Positions 33,751-45,479 of a stretch of 64,000 nucleotides of DNA are shown piece after piece; position 1 is the first letter of the stretch; the number at the start of each line of letters is the position of its first letter. Below the pieces are notes generated by a model. It saw nothing but the letters and a program-made list of their open reading frames with translations, was not told the DNA's origin and did not search any database. A program made the translations under genes and the position numbers. Source of the stretch: Pleurodeles waltl (taxonomy: Eukaryota > Chordata > Amphibia > Caudata > Salamandridae); assembly GCF_031143425.1 (NCBI RefSeq), contig NC_090437.1:1174440863-1174504862 (forward strand). Direction: 5' to 3'.

Positions 33751-35484
33751 TGTTAGACCTGAAATCCTTGTCGTGGTCTCCCCTGTCTTTTTCCCTCTGC
33801 TTCCTATGTTTTGACTGTGTGCTGGACTCTGTTTTTGCTGTTTTTGGTACTCTGGGTACTATACACCTGCTGACCAGTGCTAGCGCTCCCCTGTGTAAAT
33901 TGTATGTGTAATTGGCTTTTCCATGATTGGCATAATTGATTTCCTAGTAAGTCCCTGGTAAAGTGCACTGAAGGTGCCCAGGGCCTGTAAATCAACGGCT
34001 ACTACTAGGCCTGCAGGACTGATTGTGCCACCCACATGAGAAGTCCTGTAAACATGGCTCAGATATGCCACTGCAGTTTCTGTGTGTGCAGCTTTAATGT
34101 GCCAATTCGACCTGGCAAGTGTACCCACTTGCAAGGCCTAAACCTTCCCTTTTCATACATGTGAGACACCCCTAAGGTAGGTCGTAGGGAGCCACAGGGG
34201 CAGGGTGCAGTGTATGTTAATAGTGGGACATGTACTGATGTGTTTCACATGTCCTAACAGTGAAATACTGCCAAATTTGTTTTTCACTGTTGCAAGGCCT
34301 ATCCCTCTCATAGGTTAACATGGGGGCTGCCTTTAAATATCTTTTAAGTGCAGTTTCCCTTTGAGAGCAGATTGAAATGTGGAGTTTGGTGTCTCTGAAC
34401 TCACAATTTAAAATACACCTTTCAGTAAAGTTGGTAATTGTCTGTTTGAAAATGCCACTTTTAGAAAGTGGGCATGTTCTTACTTAAACCATTCTGTGCC
34501 TCTGCCTGCTTGTGCTTTCCCTGTCTGGGTCAGACTGACAGTTGGGCTGTTTGTGAATCCCCTCTAGACAGTGACACAAAGGGATTTGGGGTGTAGCTTG
34601 CATATCCTGATAAGCCATCTGAACTAGAGTGGACAGAGGAGTGGTCACATACACCTGAATGGGCTGTGCTTGCCCTCACACAATGCAGTCTCCAACCCCC
34701 TGGTGTGTGTCTGGGGCTAAGCTGGGGCAAGGCAGGATCTTGTGAACAACAGAGACTTTCCTTTGAAGTTTGCCTTCTTCAAAGGCAGAAAAGGGTATAA
34801 GTAGTGGACCCAAAACCCCAGATTTTCAGATTAACCCAGAGGAGCCTCTGCCAAGGAGAAGAGCTAGAGCAGGAGTACTGCCCCTTCGCCTATGACTGTG
34901 CTTTGCTAGGTTGGCCTGCAGTTGTTGCTTCTGCCTGAAAGAGGACAAAGACTGGACTTTGTGGTGTATTCCTGCTCGTGAAGAATGTCCAAGGCATTGG
35001 ACTGAGCTTGCCTCCTGTTTTGAAGTCTCAAGGCCATCAAAGACTTCCTCTGAACTCTCTGCTGAGACTACTGCCCTGCCAAGTGGTGCCCTATCCAGTC
35101 GCTGGGCCCTGGAGAGGTGAAGTTGGCAGAACAAGAACTGAAATCCACGCACAGAACACTATGCAGGGGAAATTTAGACACACCACCTGCAATGCAGCTG
35201 AAAAACGAAGCTCCACCCACTTTGAGGCTAAAATCGATACTCCACCTGCATCGCGACTGGGAGATCGATGTATCGCGGCTGGTGATAACGACACAAACCC
35301 CACGCAGCATGGTTTTCCAACATCGTGCGGCCAGATTTGTCATGAATCATTACTGGGCATCAAAAATCAATGCAAACCTGCACAGATCCGAGGTGCCCCG
35401 TCCGGAAATCGACGCATTGCTTTATTGTGGGAGAGAAAACACGACACATCTCCTACCTGACCGAAGAAGAAACGGCGCACGGGC
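33751..35484 (+). mobile_element. LTR (gypsy family A), plus orientation, 3'-truncated
   Basis: It starts with the family's LTR start TGTTAGACCTGAAATCC and continues through GTCCCTGGTAAAGTGCACTG, TGATTGTGCCACCCAC, AAACCTTCCCTTTTCATACA and the variable ATCGATGCATCG-like region (about 35140-35460). It stops near 35484, where sequence of the opposite orientation begins. Frames of up to 160 codons in the variable region are chance. Confidence 0.75.
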
Positions 35485-36760
35485 TTAAAAGCAATGTATA
35501 AATTATTTATGTAGCATGAGCATAAAGTGAAAACACAACACAAGAAATGCCCCAAACCAATCTAGCAAAATAAAGTAAAATTTAATGAATAACATCACAC
35601 TAAAAGGAATCAAATGCAACCATTAGAACCTGAGTATTGATTTTTTAAAGTTTCTAGTGAAAAATAATGCCTGAAAGATCAAACAGACAGCCTTGGGTAT
35701 CTGGTTGCCTGAGACCAAGGCAAAGTCTAAAGTTAAGGCTAACCACAATGGACTATGGGTTGAATACACAAGGTGGATTGGGCCCGGTCTTCACTTATCT
35801 TCGGACTTAGAAGTCATTTTCAAGAAATGTTTCTGAGAAGGTAGAGTTCAGTGGGGCAAGGTGGCCGGCGGTATCCAAAGAACCGTCTTCATCATCAGAT
35901 AGTCACTGGATGGGGTTGCAGTATGATTTTTACCTCCAGACTTTGTCACTATTTTGGAAGTTGAAAATCTCCAGTGGGCCAAAGCTGCGGGCTGTAGCCA
36001 TTGAGAGCTCCACAAGGCCAGATAACTTTTCCAAGAGGTCTCACTGAACAGGATTTGCTGCTGCACTGAAGAACGTAGTGGCAGTTACTGCAAAGTTGGA
36101 CCAAGTGGCAATGCTTCTCTGGCAGATCAGCTGTCAGGAAGGTCCTGGTCTTCTGTCTGTCTGTATTCAGGTCACTTTTTGGTGACCAGTTTTCTTAGGC
36201 CAAACCTTTAGGTTTAGGCAGGAGTAGCATGTCTAACATCACTTCCAAGACTCCAGGACCTGGGGGCAGGAGGGGCGCTACTTCAGGGGTTAGGACTCAC
36301 CACAACAGAGACCAGGTTCATGGTTCAAGGTCTATGGAGCTTGTGAATCTGATGTAGCTCACACATGAGGCCAGTTAACTAGCACTTGGAGTCACTTCTG
36401 GAAGCCTGGTTTAAGGACATGGACCAGTGTCCAGTTCTCCTTCAATCAACAATGCAGTCCTTCCAGCAGCACACAGAACTCTGGTTCTTCTGAAGTCTTC
36501 CACGGGTCCAGTAGTGTTCTGAAGTTGTGTTCTGAGGGTCCAGTATTTATACCTTTTGCCAGCCATTGAAGGGTGGGTGGGGATTCTATGCTACTCCCAC
36601 ATCTGGTACTGGAAAGTTCTTCCCTTCCCGTCTCTAGGCTGCAAGACATCTAGGGAGACGAAAGACCCAATACCTGCCTGAAAAGCCTCAACCAGAGTGA
36701 AACTGGTCTTGGGTTCCTTGTGTTCCAATTCAGTTAAGAGAGGACCTGGATTGGCAGTTT
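35485..36760 (-). mobile_element. LTR (gypsy family A), minus orientation, joined head-to-head
   Basis: From about 35485 the sequence (TTATTTATGTAGCATGAGCATAAAGTGAAAACAC..) matches the minus-oriented copies at 13744 and 38608 from about 150 bases inside their edge. It continues through the ATTTATACC..CTGGTACTGGAAAGTTCTTCCCTTCCC region shared with the copy at 48917. It is the likely 3' LTR of the minus-strand element whose integrase follows to the right. Confidence 0.65.
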
Positions 36761-36764
36761 GGGG

Positions 36765-36892
36765 TTGGACTGTCCCTAATGGAGTCTAGACTGATTTGCA
36801 TGTGGCTTGCTCTAATTTGAGGTGACATGATAGACAAAAGAATTATGGGTTGGAATACTACCCTAAGTAATTGCCAGTGGGTAGACTTTTTG
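36765..36892 (+). repeat. Dispersed repeat copy (same family as 58255)
   Basis: The segment GACTGATTTGCATGTGGCTT..GGTGACATGATAGACAAAAG..TTGCCAGTGGGTAGAC parallels GACCGATTTGCATATATCTG..GGTGGCATGGTCGGCAAAAA..TTGTCAGTGGCTGGGA at 58255-58460, in the same orientation. A shorter match is at 31313-31400. It could be a SINE or the shared tail of a LINE; it separates the LTR from the integrase. Confidence 0.55.
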
Positions 36893-37692
36893 CAGGCATT
36901 TTTTTCCATCACGTTTTATGTGTCTGACCTCCCTGTAAGTGAACAACAGGCATGGTAAGAGGATGTCCAACTTCTGCCTCAAGGGCTCTAATATGCCCAT
37001 GATCATGTCTTTAAATGTATTGTTGATTCTCCCAACAAGCCCATCGATCTGTGGATGATAGGGTGTGGAGACCTTATTGGTTACTCCACACTTGTCCCAA
37101 ATGGACTTCATGTACAGTGACATGAAGTTGGTATCCCGATTAGATACCATCTCCTTGGGGAAACCTACTTGAGAAAATATCCTCATCAATGCCCTGGCCA
37201 CTGCATGCATTGTCACTGTCCTCATGGGATAGCCTCTGGGTACAGGGTAGCAAGATCCACTAAGACGAGGCTGAACCTGTTGCCAAGGGCAGTGTTGAGG
37301 TCCAGGGGGCCAACAATGTTGATGCCCACCCTTTCAAAGAGATGCCAACAACAGGAAGGGGAATCAGGGGAGCCTTCTGCTTTCTCCTTGATTTCTCCCT
37401 GGTCTGGCGGGTAGGACAAGACCTGAAGAATGCATCTAAGGTCACTCTCATCCGGGGCCAGTAAAAGTTTTCTTGTCTTGCCCGTATGTCCTGCCAAGAT
37501 TATATCATGAACCAGAACCAGTAGAAGGGCCCTGTGCTGGGGGAACCACCAACACACAAGTTGCACTAAGCACATGAACCCTAGGCTCATTATACAGGAG
37601 ATCATTTTCTCAGTAGTTGGGAGATCACCAGAGGTTTTGCCAGCTGTCTGGGTTTTGGCATGCCACCATATGCCCTCAAGAGTAGGATACAC
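36863..37692 (-). pseudogene. Gypsy integrase, broken (second element)
   Basis: Minus-strand frames 37692-37222 and 37225-36863 encode an integrase. They contain LVHDIILAGHTGK (zinc-binding His region), then ERVGINIVGPLDL (first catalytic region, Asn where Asp is usual), and SNRDTNFMS with the second Asp (S-D-R-G-x-x-F in relatives). STPYHPQIDGLVGRINNTFK follows, with Gly where the catalytic Glu normally stands. At least one frame change separates the halves. Two active-site losses mark it as dead. Its position next to the left LTR fits a minus-strand element. Confidence 0.82.
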
Positions 37693-38607
37693 TTTCTGGG
37701 CTTTGCAGAACTCCTCCTTGTATGTCCCCCCTTCAGCTTACCATCAGGCAAGCTCAGGTAGGTCCTCCAGGGTGGCAGTGTCCTCCCTTGTAGATTCTGG
37801 TGTGTCACACCCAGGCTCTGTCTCCACCTGCACTATGGCAGTCTTAGGAGTTGGTTTGACACACAACCACCCTTCCTCTTCTTAATAAATACCTTTCCCA
37901 GGCTCTAGCTCATACTGACTTCCTCATGGTCTGCCATGGACCCTGTGGTCAGGCAACCCTGCTTCAGGAAATCCTAACATCTCCAGGTGGGGCTGGAGTG
38001 CCACCTTGTTTCAGATGGCATGCTCTAAGTCATTACTGAACAGACATTCCACAGGAATGGCTGGGCTCACAGTCACCCTTAAGCAACATCAACCCCCCCA
38101 CCCAGTAAATGGGAACCAGATCCACAGGATAGTGACTCATGGTTGCCTGCTACTGCAACCTGGTAAATATAAGGATTACTTGGTCTGAGGACACCAGATG
38201 ACAGCTGACAGCAGTCACACTTGCTCCTGTGCCTCCACCCTCTGCCCTTTGATGGTGACCCACTGCCTATAACTTGAAGGATTGTTAGGCATGTGGGTCT
38301 GTGGTGGCAACACTTTTATGCCGTTTAGGGACACTACGGTAACCTCTGCACTAACCCAGGACTGGTGAAGCAGCGTCTGGTTGTCTCTGAACTTCAACCT
38401 ATGATTCCCAGAGGTGAGACCCCATTGTAGCAAGAAAGAAGTGAGAGAAGAATTACATTAAAAAAAGGAAAACATGGCTAAATGACAAACTAAGGAAAAT
38501 GTTAAAGGGGCCACAACAGATTATTTATATTGAGATTTTAGTTTTGCCCAAAGTCACTTAGTGGCACTTCACAAATACAAGTACGGAATCTCACTACTAA
38601 ACACCAA
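37693..38607 (-). pseudogene. Internal remnant of the second gypsy element, RT deleted
   Basis: Minus-strand frames (e.g. 37808-37602) carry the linker just upstream of the integrase zinc domain. No reverse transcriptase motif was found before the LTR edge at 38608, so gag, most of pol and the RT core are missing. Next to the LTR the minus strand reads TTGGTGTTTAGTAGTGAG; the TGG one base in from the LTR is where a primer-binding site is expected, but no tRNA match was recognised. Confidence 0.55.
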
Positions 38608-40995
38608 TGTTAGAAATCAGGATATTGGTGGAGAGTGGTGAAAGACCACTCACGCAACAACAACAATCCTTGTGAGAGTGAGCCATAAAAGTCACTAAAA
38701 TACATTGTACTCAACCCTGTGGTAGCTTAGTACAAAACAGTGAAGCTTAACTTAGAGGCAAAGTGTAAAGTATTTACGCAGCACACAAACAGTAATAAAG
38801 TGAAAACACAGCTCAAGAAAAATCCCCAACAAAATAAAAAATTAGAGTAAACTTGAGTAAATAAAATGAAATTAGAGCAACAAAAGTCCCATCAATGGAA
38901 CTGAAGGTATGCAGTTTCAAAGTTTTAGGAAGATATAGCACTTACAAGCAAAAAGCGCCACTGGTCTGCTCTAACAGGGGAAAATCATAAGTTGAGGGTA
39001 ACTGTGATGGAGGGTTGGCTGGATACAGGGACCAGGTTAGCCATGCTGAAAAATTTACCTTTTCAAAATCCAGGGAGAAGAGTTCTGTTCTCAGTGGAGG
39101 AGGAGCAGGGAGAGAGTTGCGGAGCGTCGTTGTTGTAGCACAAAGATCTATTTGGGTATCGCAGACAGTTGTTGCTGTAGTTCTGCATTAGCAATCACCA
39201 CAGGCTTTTGTTGCTGTAGTGCACTGTAGATCTTGCCACTGGTGGTTCGTGGGAGGGGAAAAAAGGTGGGGCAGCACGTGGCAAGGGAGCAAGGGGTGAG
39301 TTGAAAAAAAACAACAAAAAAAAACTTACCTTGCACGCATTCCGATCAGCGTCACACCTCTCCTCTCTTCCACTGCAGTCACAGGCTCCCAGCCTGCCCT
39401 GTGTCCAATCCTAATGCTGCTTTCATGTTGCAGGCAGCATGAAAGCAGAATTAGAATTGGACTGAGGCAGAGTGGAAGTCTCTGCCTGCTGTCTCCAACC
39501 CAGCAACGCAGCACCTGAGTTGCTGGGTTGGAGAGAGACTAGTGCGCATGTATGTTTGGTCGGCCCAAGATGGCCAGCCAAACATACATGTGCACTGAGG
39601 GGTATTGCTGTGCACTCCCCCTCAGGTCCTGTCATTGCCTGTGGCCCCACCCCTTTTACAAGAAAACAATAATGAACATTATGTTACATTATTATTGTTT
39701 TTTTGTAAAGGTTTTGCAGCTTGTACTGCTGGCGGCGGGTGAGCAACACTCCTCCACCATAGTGGAGGAGCCGCCCCGGGATCTTGCATTGCCAGTCATT
39801 GTTCGTGGTCACTGTAGCACAAAGAGTCGAGTTCACCAGTGCTTCATGTAAGTGGTTGCCAGAGTCTTGGTGTGAACTGGCCTATTCAGGGTTGCAAAGA
39901 ACCCAAAACTTCAAGTCTTCACCATCCTTCACAGGATTAGCTCAACTGACACCAGCCAAGGGTCAAGGATTTGAGAAGGCACCTCTGGGTAATAAGGAAC
40001 TCACTCCAGTAGAGGCCAGCAGAGCTAAGGCAGGTCTAGTTTCAGGTCCAGGCAGGTAAAGTATAGCAGGCCAGCTGGATAGTTGCAGGGAGTCCTCTGG
40101 AGCTTCTTGCATCCCTGTAGCTCAGACAGGAGGTCAGCCAACTGAACCTTAAAATCATGCAGGTTATCCTGGGATGAAGGGAGGAGGTCTAGTCTTCCTT
40201 CTCAGAGAGCAGGACAGCCCTCAAGCAGCTGGGCAGTCTCTGGTAGCAGCAGGGCAGACCTCTGAGGAGCAAGACAGACCTCAAACAGCAGGGTAGTCCT
40301 CTGGGGGGGGGGGCAAAGCAGTCCTTCTTTAATGTCCACAGGTTTAGGTGTGTACTGAACAGTAGCTCTACATCTGGTCCTGGAAATGTCTTACCTTCTC
40401 CGAAGTCTAGGGTGACAAAAGAGTAGTGTCAGGTTCCTTTGTGTGTGCTGGAGGAAAGCCCTTTGAAATGTTAATGGGGCAAGTCCCAGTTCTGCCCCCC
40501 AGCTATCATGGCAGGATAGCCTACCTTGCCCACACCTAGTCCCTTTTTGTGTCACTGTCTGGAAAGAATACACAATCCCCAACTGCAGAGCCATTTACAC
40601 CCTTGTGACTCCGTGACCTAGGACACATGAAAACTCAAGTACACATGTCTTAATTGTTAAATACATGCATTCTGCCCTATTAGTGTTTAGGGCCTACCTT
40701 AGGGGTGATGTATATGTATTAAAAAGGAAAGATTTAAGCCTGGCAAAAGGATTGTTTTGCTAGCTCAAAAAAGCAGTTCAAACCTGAACTATACACTGCA
40801 GTGACAGGCCTGAGATACATTTAAAGTGCTAATTGAGTTTGTGGCACAATCAGTGCTGCAGGCTCACTAGTAGCATTTATTTTACAGACCATGCGTACAT
40901 GTAGTGCCACTTTACTAGGTACTTACAGGTCAATTACATATGCCCATTTGGGATAAGCCAATTATACCATGTTTTAAGGAAAGAGCACTTTACCA
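38608..40995 (-). mobile_element. LTR (gypsy family A), minus orientation, 5' LTR of the deleted element
   Basis: It starts (on +) TGTTAGAAATCAGGATATTGG and follows the family through AGTAATAAAGTGAAAACACA, GCCAGCAGAGCTAAGGCAGG, ATCTGGTCCTGGAAATGTC and CTTTACTAGGTACTTACAGG. It loses similarity after about 40995, short of the family's outer end, so it is truncated. It is interrupted by a hAT-like insert at 39237-39779. Confidence 0.72.
39237..39779. mobile_element. Non-autonomous hAT-like element, GATCTTGC target duplication
   Basis: A 543-bp insert in the LTR begins CACTGGTGGTTCGTGG and ends GGAGGAGCCGCCCCGG, which inverted reads CCGGGGCGGCTCCTCC, similar to hAT/Charlie termini. The 8-bp repeat GATCTTGC flanks it (39229-39236 and 39780-39787), the length typical of hAT. 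Internal hairpins include CAACCCAGCAACG..TTGCTGGGTTGG and TGTATGTTTGG..CCAAACATACATG. Related copies lie at 44605 and 47579. Confidence 0.75.
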
Positions 40996-42050
40996 TCTGG
41001 CTTACACACTGTACGTGGGTGATGAACTGTCCCATCTGACCTACTGTTTGCCTGATGTTGTTTGTTAATCTCCAGAGAAATTTGCTTTCTAGTCTCTGAG
41101 GTATGTGTACTAGAAATGCACTAGTTGATCTTGATGCTTCTTTGGTCAGGACAAAAATAATCTCTACACGCTCCTCTTGGGATAGAAAAGTCCCTCGCAA
41201 GGTGATAGACATGTACTCCTGCCCTGAGTGCCCAAGCTGCAATAATGACTAGATCTTTGGTGCTGATTTTTGTTTTAATGGGTGAACACTGATCGTGCAT
41301 GTGCACCTTGACCTAAGCCTGTTTCATTGATTGAGGTCTTGTTGAACCTCGAAGGGCACCCAAACTGCTACCCTCATAGTAGTGATAAGCTACTCCCTTT
41401 GTCAGGAGTTAAGCAGCACAATCACTATGGTGGCAGCATACCGTGTAGTGATCAGACGAGACCTACCAGCTCACTAATGTAAAGTTTTTCTGCTATGTGC
41501 TTAATGCATTCTTGCCCTACATCAGTTTGGTATGTAGTGTTGTGCACCTTGTGTGTATTCTATTCATGTTCTGGGTGTACGTGTGCCTGTGAATGGTACA
41601 ATACATGGAAGCATCTGGGTTCACTTTTGGGAGACCCAGGGCTAACTTGAGGTAGAGGAATAACCCCTCCCCACGAGACAAATTAGTAGATTGCCGCATT
41701 CCTGTGAAGTGGGTGGAACACTTGAGGGAGAGCTAGGATCTCCAGCATACTTCAAAGGATGCTTTTTGATTCAGAGTGAAGTCACTGGAAAGGATCTGGG
41801 CACATCTCGGGAAGGAGAGCAAGCTGATAAAAGAATCATAAACATTTTGATCCACATATGACTGTGGCTGACAGCCAGGTGTTAACCTCTAGTCACTCCC
41901 ATGGCCTGCTTTGTGGGGCTATCAGGTTTGGAGACACTCCTTCTGTGACAAACTGCTTTCTGGAGGAAGGGCAGGACATTGGAGAGGGCACTTCAAAAAG
42001 AAGCAGACCCCAACACAAATTTTAAAGACTCAGACCCTAAACCATAGTTA
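40996..42050. other. Intergenic, nothing recognised
   Basis: No coding, RNA or repeat signal was identified here. Confidence 0.35.
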
Positions 42051-42222
42051 GGGCCTTATTACAACATTGACGGAGGGGGTTTCCTCCATCACAAATGTGG
42101 CGGATATCCCACCCGCCGTATTATGATCTCATTATATTTAATGGAGATAGTAATAGGACGGACGGGATATCCGTCACATGTGTGATGGAGGAAACCCCTC
42201 CCTCAAGGTCATAATAAGGCCC
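42051..42222. mobile_element. MITE with GGGCCTTATTA ends, TTA target duplication
   Basis: A 172-bp palindromic element with termini GGGCCTTATTAC and ATAATAAGGCCC, flanked by TTA at 42048-42050 and 42223-42225. The interior is an inverted repeat (GGATATCC / GGATATCC and GGAGGGGTTTCCTCC-like arms). The TTA duplication suggests a Harbinger-type origin. Confidence 0.8.
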
Positions 42223-42594
42223 TTAGTGTCCGGAAATGGACTATAAGAAGGGGCGCTGAGGCCCCCAAAATTGCCAACTGTAAAACGGTCAGATGGGCGG
42301 TACAAGGAGTGGAAGCTCTGCATGACTCCTGCCTGTGACCAGGGCTGGAGGCTAAGGCCTGCCAGTCTCCCAGCTGGGTAAGGATGCATCATGCAGGGAC
42401 ATCCAAGATCGCATGTCCCTGGAGCCTGAAGCACTAGTGACTGCCTGCTTGCCAAGACCAGTGAGTCATGTGGGGAAGAGGACAACACTGGAAGGAACCA
42501 GGTACAGTGTGGGATCCAGTCGAGTGGATTACTGCAGCGAGGTGTTAGGAGATGGCTGCTGCACCGTCGGGTTGTTGAACTCTGCAGATTCAAG
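42223..42594. other. Sequence between MITE and minisatellite, nothing recognised
   Basis: Open frames up to 188 codons (minus, 42174-42740) overlap repeat sequence and carry no identifiable domain. Confidence 0.3.
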
Positions 42595-42870
42595 TTGGTG
42601 GCCCAGTATGTCAGACAGGTCTGTTGTGAAGTTTGCTGCTCTGATCGGGCCATCACACATGTAAAGTGTGTAAGGCGGCAACCCTGTATGCCAGATAGGG
42701 ACATCATGAAATTTGCCATGCCAGTCAGGCCATCGCCCATATGCAGTGTGCAAGTTGGCCATCCTCTATGCTATAGGAGGGGCACTGTGCTGACCAGGCT
42801 ATTGCCTGTGAATGGTGTCTAAATAGATGACCCTGTATGTCAGAGGGGGTCCCCATAAAGAGGGACCTGC
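42595..42870. repeat. Minisatellite, ~65-75 bp unit, about four copies
   Basis: Units share GTATGYCAGAYAGG / TATGCTATAGGAGG followed by ..GCCATCGCCCATATGCAGTGTGCAAG or ..GCCATCACACATGTAAAGTGTG. They recur at about 42603, 42685, 42765 and 42833. The copies are diverged. Confidence 0.6.
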
Positions 42871-43624
42871 TGCTGTGCCGATCAAACTGTCAATTAAGAA
42901 ATCCTCCTCAGGGTTCCTTCCTTTTTTGCTTCTATTGGCTGGCCAGAAAATACATGAGCAACACCACAACCCTGTTTGTTTCCTGTTCTAGTCCAACTAA
43001 AATATTAACCAGATGCCCCAACACAAAGCAGCTACTTTACATTCCGAATATCAGGTACAGAATATGCTCCACTCTACAACCACACAGAAGCCAAGCACTT
43101 TGCCTAGAGAAAAAAATCCTACAGGTGTCTTCTTCCGAATACTCAGCATCCCTCCTAGAGGGAAGTGCTTTCAGTATACTTAAACTCATTCAATAACCCA
43201 GTGTGAAAAAATATTAAGAGGCACTATGTACTATATGGGAAAACTGTTACCCAGTGGCAGGTTTATTAGGAAGGTCCCAAAAGTGCTGCTGCAGTCCATG
43301 GTTTGATTTTTAGGGTTGAGCGCACAATCGCTTTGGCCCCTGGTGTAATCTCCCTGTGGGCTTTTAACCAGACCCATGTCATGCCCATCAGTTTAGTTGG
43401 CTCGTGGGCTTGCCTTTCAAAATTTGCTTGATTACATTAGTGAAAGGCATGCATATGTCATGCCTTTTCCTGTGTTTAGCCCTCCTCGAGAGCACCGGTA
43501 AACTACTGAAAATATACGAGGCTCCGTATTTTCCGAATGGCTTCTGAACTACTTTTTCTTTTTATTTCCTACACAGCGCGATCTCACTGGGCAGTAGTTG
43601 AGCGCTTTGCATGACATCAACCCA

Positions 43625-43678
43625 GTTACATGGATAATTGCACTTTTGCCGGTTACATGGATAATTGCACTTTTGCCA
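43625..43678. repeat. 27-bp tandem duplication
   Basis: The unit starting GTTACATGGATAATTGCACT occurs twice in a row (43625-43651 and 43652-43678), identical over 26 bases. It is the product of a recent local duplication. Confidence 0.9.
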
Positions 43679-44088
43679 ATACATTTGACTGCAAGCGAAC
43701 TTCTGTTTCCTTGTGTGTGTGTCCTTCACGCTCAATGGGGCCATCAGCTCGCTTATGGGAAACTGTTTTACTTTTCATTTTCAGTTTATGCCGCAAGAAA
43801 AGTCTGATTAGGAGTTTACAACGATAATCATTCTAACTCGTGCAAACGCAAGACCCAAGGCATTGCAAATGCTTGTTTTTTCTGGCTTCTCCAGCTGTGC
43901 TGCTGGTTTGTGTTCAGGCGATAGTTAAAAAAAAATGCATTGCACAAAATTAAGATCAAAATGCAAGAAAATTATTTGCACAAGTCCCTAGAATTCTGAT
44001 ACTGGTAATTCAGTATTGTAAATTAATAGCTTGCTTTGAAGGGGAATGTTATGCAATTATGCAATTCCTTGTGTTTGTCTTATTGGTT

Positions 44089-44176
44089 GGCCTCAGCCTG
44101 CATGGCCTGGGTAGGGTCATGTCCAGGCAGTAGGCCTCAGCCTGCATGGCCTGGGTAGGGTCATGATCAGGCTGTG
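44089..44176. repeat. 44-bp tandem duplication
   Basis: Two adjacent copies of a 44-bp unit starting GGCCTCAGCCTGCATGGCCT, at 44089 and 44133, nearly identical. Confidence 0.88.
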
Positions 44177-44604
44177 GGCACAGTGGGGTTGTACAGCCAT
44201 GGAGAAGACTAGGGCGCAGCAAGTGTAGTGTCTCTCTGACTGGGCTGCTGCAGTGATGCATAGAGAGACCTTAGGAAAGGAGTCAGGCAAATATCCTTTT
44301 CTGTAAGTCATAAAATGGACGATTGGTCCTGGATATCCAGATATTGAGCGTCTCAGTGTCAGAGGGGCAGATAGCGGGACTGTGAAGGGTGGAGTCTGAG
44401 GTAAGAGGGGGGTGGCCAGAGGTGAAATGACTTTGGCTCTCCAGGCTCTAAGCAGCACAGTCAGGTAGAAGAACGTATCACGGGGTGCTACGAAGTGTCC
44501 TTAGGCCAGCAGCTCTAGGGCCTATTCTTCCACTTCGGTCTTACCCAACATTGTGGAAACAGGAATATTTCTTGTCACTCTTTGGTTACCTATCATCCTC
44601 TAAT

Positions 44605-44863
44605 CAGTCATGGCTTGTGGGGGGGGAAGGGGCAACACACTGCCAGGTTGGAAAGCCCATGTGTGTTTTGGCCAGACTGAGACGGCTTGCCAAACATACA
44701 TGTGCACTCCCCCTCTGTCCCTGTCATTACCAGTGGCCCACCGCTTTTACAATAAAACCATAATAAACACAGTTTATTATAGTTTTATTGTAAAAGTTTT
44801 GCAACTGCTGGCGGAGGGTGGGGGGGGCGACACTCCGCTGACATTGCGGAGGAGCTGCCGGTG
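44605..44863. mobile_element. Non-autonomous hAT-like element, shorter copy
   Basis: It begins CAGTCATGGCTTGTGGGG and ends GGAGGAGCTGCCGGTG, matching the ends of 39237-39779. It shares CCAAACATACATGTGCAC and the AT-rich hairpin ATAAAACCATAATAAA / TTTATTATAGTTTTAT. Flanks CCTCTAAT and GCTCTAGT agree at 6 of 8 positions, consistent with a decayed 8-bp duplication. Confidence 0.65.
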
Positions 44864-45479
44864 GCTCTAGTCCCTGACACACTCCCAATTACATCAGTGA
44901 CCTTTAGCATGTTAAGTGAGGTGGTAGTCTTTGACCATCTCTATTTTCATAAACTGAACCCCTGACAAAGTAGTGGTAATTATTCAGTGGTGTAAAGCAA
45001 CACGTTGCTCCACCGCAAAATATGATGAGGGGCCCCTGAGTTTCCCCTATCTCACAAATATTCACTGGCCTTGAGCTAAGCCCCCTGATGGGCTTGGATG
45101 TCCCTGTGGATTGGAGACCCACCCTCCCCATGCGCCTCAGATGGTCTGTGGGGCTGTATTACACACCTACAATTATTTGCATATTTTGGGGCTTTTTTCA
45201 TAAAATTGTACTGAAGAATGCATAGGTTGTATGCATGTTTTAAAAGGTTTTCTTCATAATGCTAACCCCCTGATGGCAGCAGGGTTTCCCTGATGCACAA
45301 TTAGTGCACTGGATTGTACCATGAGTGGACCTTCAGAACCTATATCTGCTAAGTGAGTTTAGATTAAAAAAATATTGTCTAAAATGCACTATTTGGAATC
45401 ATTTTTGCATTATTTTCCTGGAAAGAATGCTCCTTCACCACCCTCCTCTGGACATTACTCAAGCAATTATGGCTCACTT
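44864..45479. other. Intergenic, nothing recognised
   Basis: No feature was identified in this short stretch. Confidence 0.3.

Noticed and set aside
34978..35488. Frames of 123 and 160 codons
   Set aside because: They lie within the variable repeat region of a family A LTR; similar frames are absent from other LTR copies.
42174..42740. 188-codon minus-strand frame
   Set aside because: It runs from a MITE into a minisatellite, and no domain is recognisable.
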